Part shown: positions 63,336 to 64,000 of the stretch, piece after piece
Layout of the letters: every line of letters begins with the position of its first letter
Numbering within the stretch: the first letter of the stretch is position 1
Assembly: GCA_002633005.1 (NCBI GenBank)
Contig: NMRA01000385.1
Coordinates: 253,839 to 317,838 of the forward strand
Source of the DNA: Phoronis australis
Taxonomy: Eukaryota > Phoronida > Phoronidae
Direction of reading: 5' to 3'
Length of the DNA stretch: 64,000 nt
Notes under the pieces: generated by a model
What the model was told of the DNA's origin: nothing
What the model saw: the letters and a program-made list of their open reading frames with translations, nothing else
Databases searched by the model: none
Made by a program: the position numbers and the translations under genes

Positions 63336-63855
63336 ATGGCTACACAATCCGTATTAGTACCTCAATTTGACTGAGGATCACCCAACGTCGCAGAGTCATT
63401 CCACCGTGTTAAGCAGCGCATGGAACTGTACTTTACAGTTAAAGGCACCAAGACAACCGAGAAGGTACTAATCATTCTCCTTACAACTGGAAAGAAGGCC
63501 TGTACAGGTACAACAGCTAGTCCCTCAGCGAAGATGATCGCAAGGACGTACAAAAATATTTTATGCTTTCATCGAGCAACTTGAGCCTGCGACTAATCAC
63601 CGTGTTTGCAGGCTGGAACTCGTCAAGTACTACCAGAAACCATCGGAAACAAATGACACATTCATCAACCGATGCCAGCTTGACTAGCGAAGAACTGTGA
63701 CTTCTCTGACTCCGAAACAAATGAACACTTGGTCGAACTGCTAATTGCGAACACACCTATTCCTGAGCTCCAAAAAGAACTGCTCAATAAACCAAAGGGT
63801 TTCTCGATTCAAGTGGCTGTACACCTAGATGGTACCCATGAGGCATCTGCACAGT
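63336..63855 (+). pseudogene. Degenerate gag
   Basis: Begins MATQSVLVPQFD then a TGA. It continues VAESFHRVKQRMELYFTVKG, a gag helix typical of K02A2.6-like Ty3/gypsy elements, and, after frameshifts, LVELLIANTPIPELQKELLN. Not functional. Confidence 0.72.
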
Positions 63856-63857
63856 GA

Positions 63858-64000
63858 CCATACCACAAGAATCCAACAGTCGAAGAACTCAACCATGATT
63901 TTGCTGCTGCTAAATTCTTCTCAAAGTTAGATGCAAATTCAGGATATTGGTCAGTCAAGCTCGACCAAGAAAGCCAATCTCTGATGACTTTCCAAACACC
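63858..64000 (+). pseudogene. Reverse transcriptase, N-terminal piece
   Basis: Encodes PTVEELNHDFAAAKFFSKLD and ANSGYWSVKLDQES, with the motif A Asp (FSKLD). The window ends just after TFQTP, before the YxDD motif. Confidence 0.85.

Larger units (their letters stand above)
63144..64000 (+). mobile_element. Ty3/gypsy element with gag fused to reverse transcriptase, partial
   Basis: Begins at a primer-like site tggtggcgatggtgag that follows ...gcatgaca, the probable LTR end. A broken gag (from 63336) and the start of a reverse transcriptase (63858 to the window edge) follow. The intervening protease and the first part of RT are missing. The orientation is opposite to the element at 1-1008, with a different primer-site sequence, so it is a separate insertion. 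Confidence 0.75.

Noticed and set aside
1-64000. CRISPR array, prokaryotic operon, phage or bacterial defence system
   Set aside because: Gene structure with spliced introns, LINE and gypsy elements shows a eukaryotic genome. The tandem arrays have no spacer pattern.

Overview
This is a 64 kb piece of an AT-rich animal nuclear genome. Genes are split into short exons with GT-AG introns. LINE, LTR and terminal-inverted-repeat (TIR) transposons, minisatellites and one assembly gap (N, 10399-11069) fill the introns. The repeat content and the protein type suggest a marine invertebrate, for example a hemichordate, cephalochordate or lophotrochozoan. I cannot fix the phylum from sequence alone.

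One host gene on the + strand crosses almost the whole window, from about 1607 to 62355, and is open at both ends. I chained 34 exons by hand. Every GT-AG junction keeps one reading frame, giving about 7.6 kb of coding sequence (about 2,538 codons) with no stop. The product looks like a very large secreted or cell-surface modular protein. It starts in the window with a cysteine-bearing PAN/apple-like domain (exons 1-2). About 16 tandem fibronectin-III-like modules follow, each marked by a linker of the type (V/I)D-x-TPP, a core Trp and a SGI-x-Y strand. A Thr-rich mucin-like linker sits in exon 27, another TPP-type module in exons 29-30, and a charged C-terminal region with a furin-type RVKR site in exon 34. 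I do not recognise the gene by name.

Layout: 1-1008, internally deleted Ty3/gypsy element on the minus strand (short LTR, primer site, integrase end, polypurine tract). 1607-9350, exons 1-7, with a TTAA-flanked TIR element carrying a broken THAP-like zinc finger. 9613-11294, a second TTAA-flanked element around the gap. 13008-25450, exons 8-17, with an LTR carrying heat-shock-element motifs. 25640-29260, a diverged satellite full of the palindrome gcgTAATATTACgc. 30153-39333, exons 18-25. 40302-44450, a dead L1/Tx1-like LINE on the minus strand. 44984-53152, exons 26-30. 54717-57650, two more transposon-like elements. 58337-62355, exons 31-34. 62951-64000, start of a broken gag-RT gypsy element on the + strand.

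The most unusual signal is that three separate tandem arrays in this one gene repeat a splice site. They are ten copies of a 5' splice site (51-bp period, in frame) at exon 30, three copies of a 3' splice site (32-bp period) at exon 8, and about a dozen 3'-splice-like units just before exon 20. Other notable signals are the TAATATTAC palindrome satellite, repeats carrying CTCF-core-like motifs, and the heat-shock-like LTR. I saw no CRISPR array, operon, rRNA gene or intact tRNA gene.
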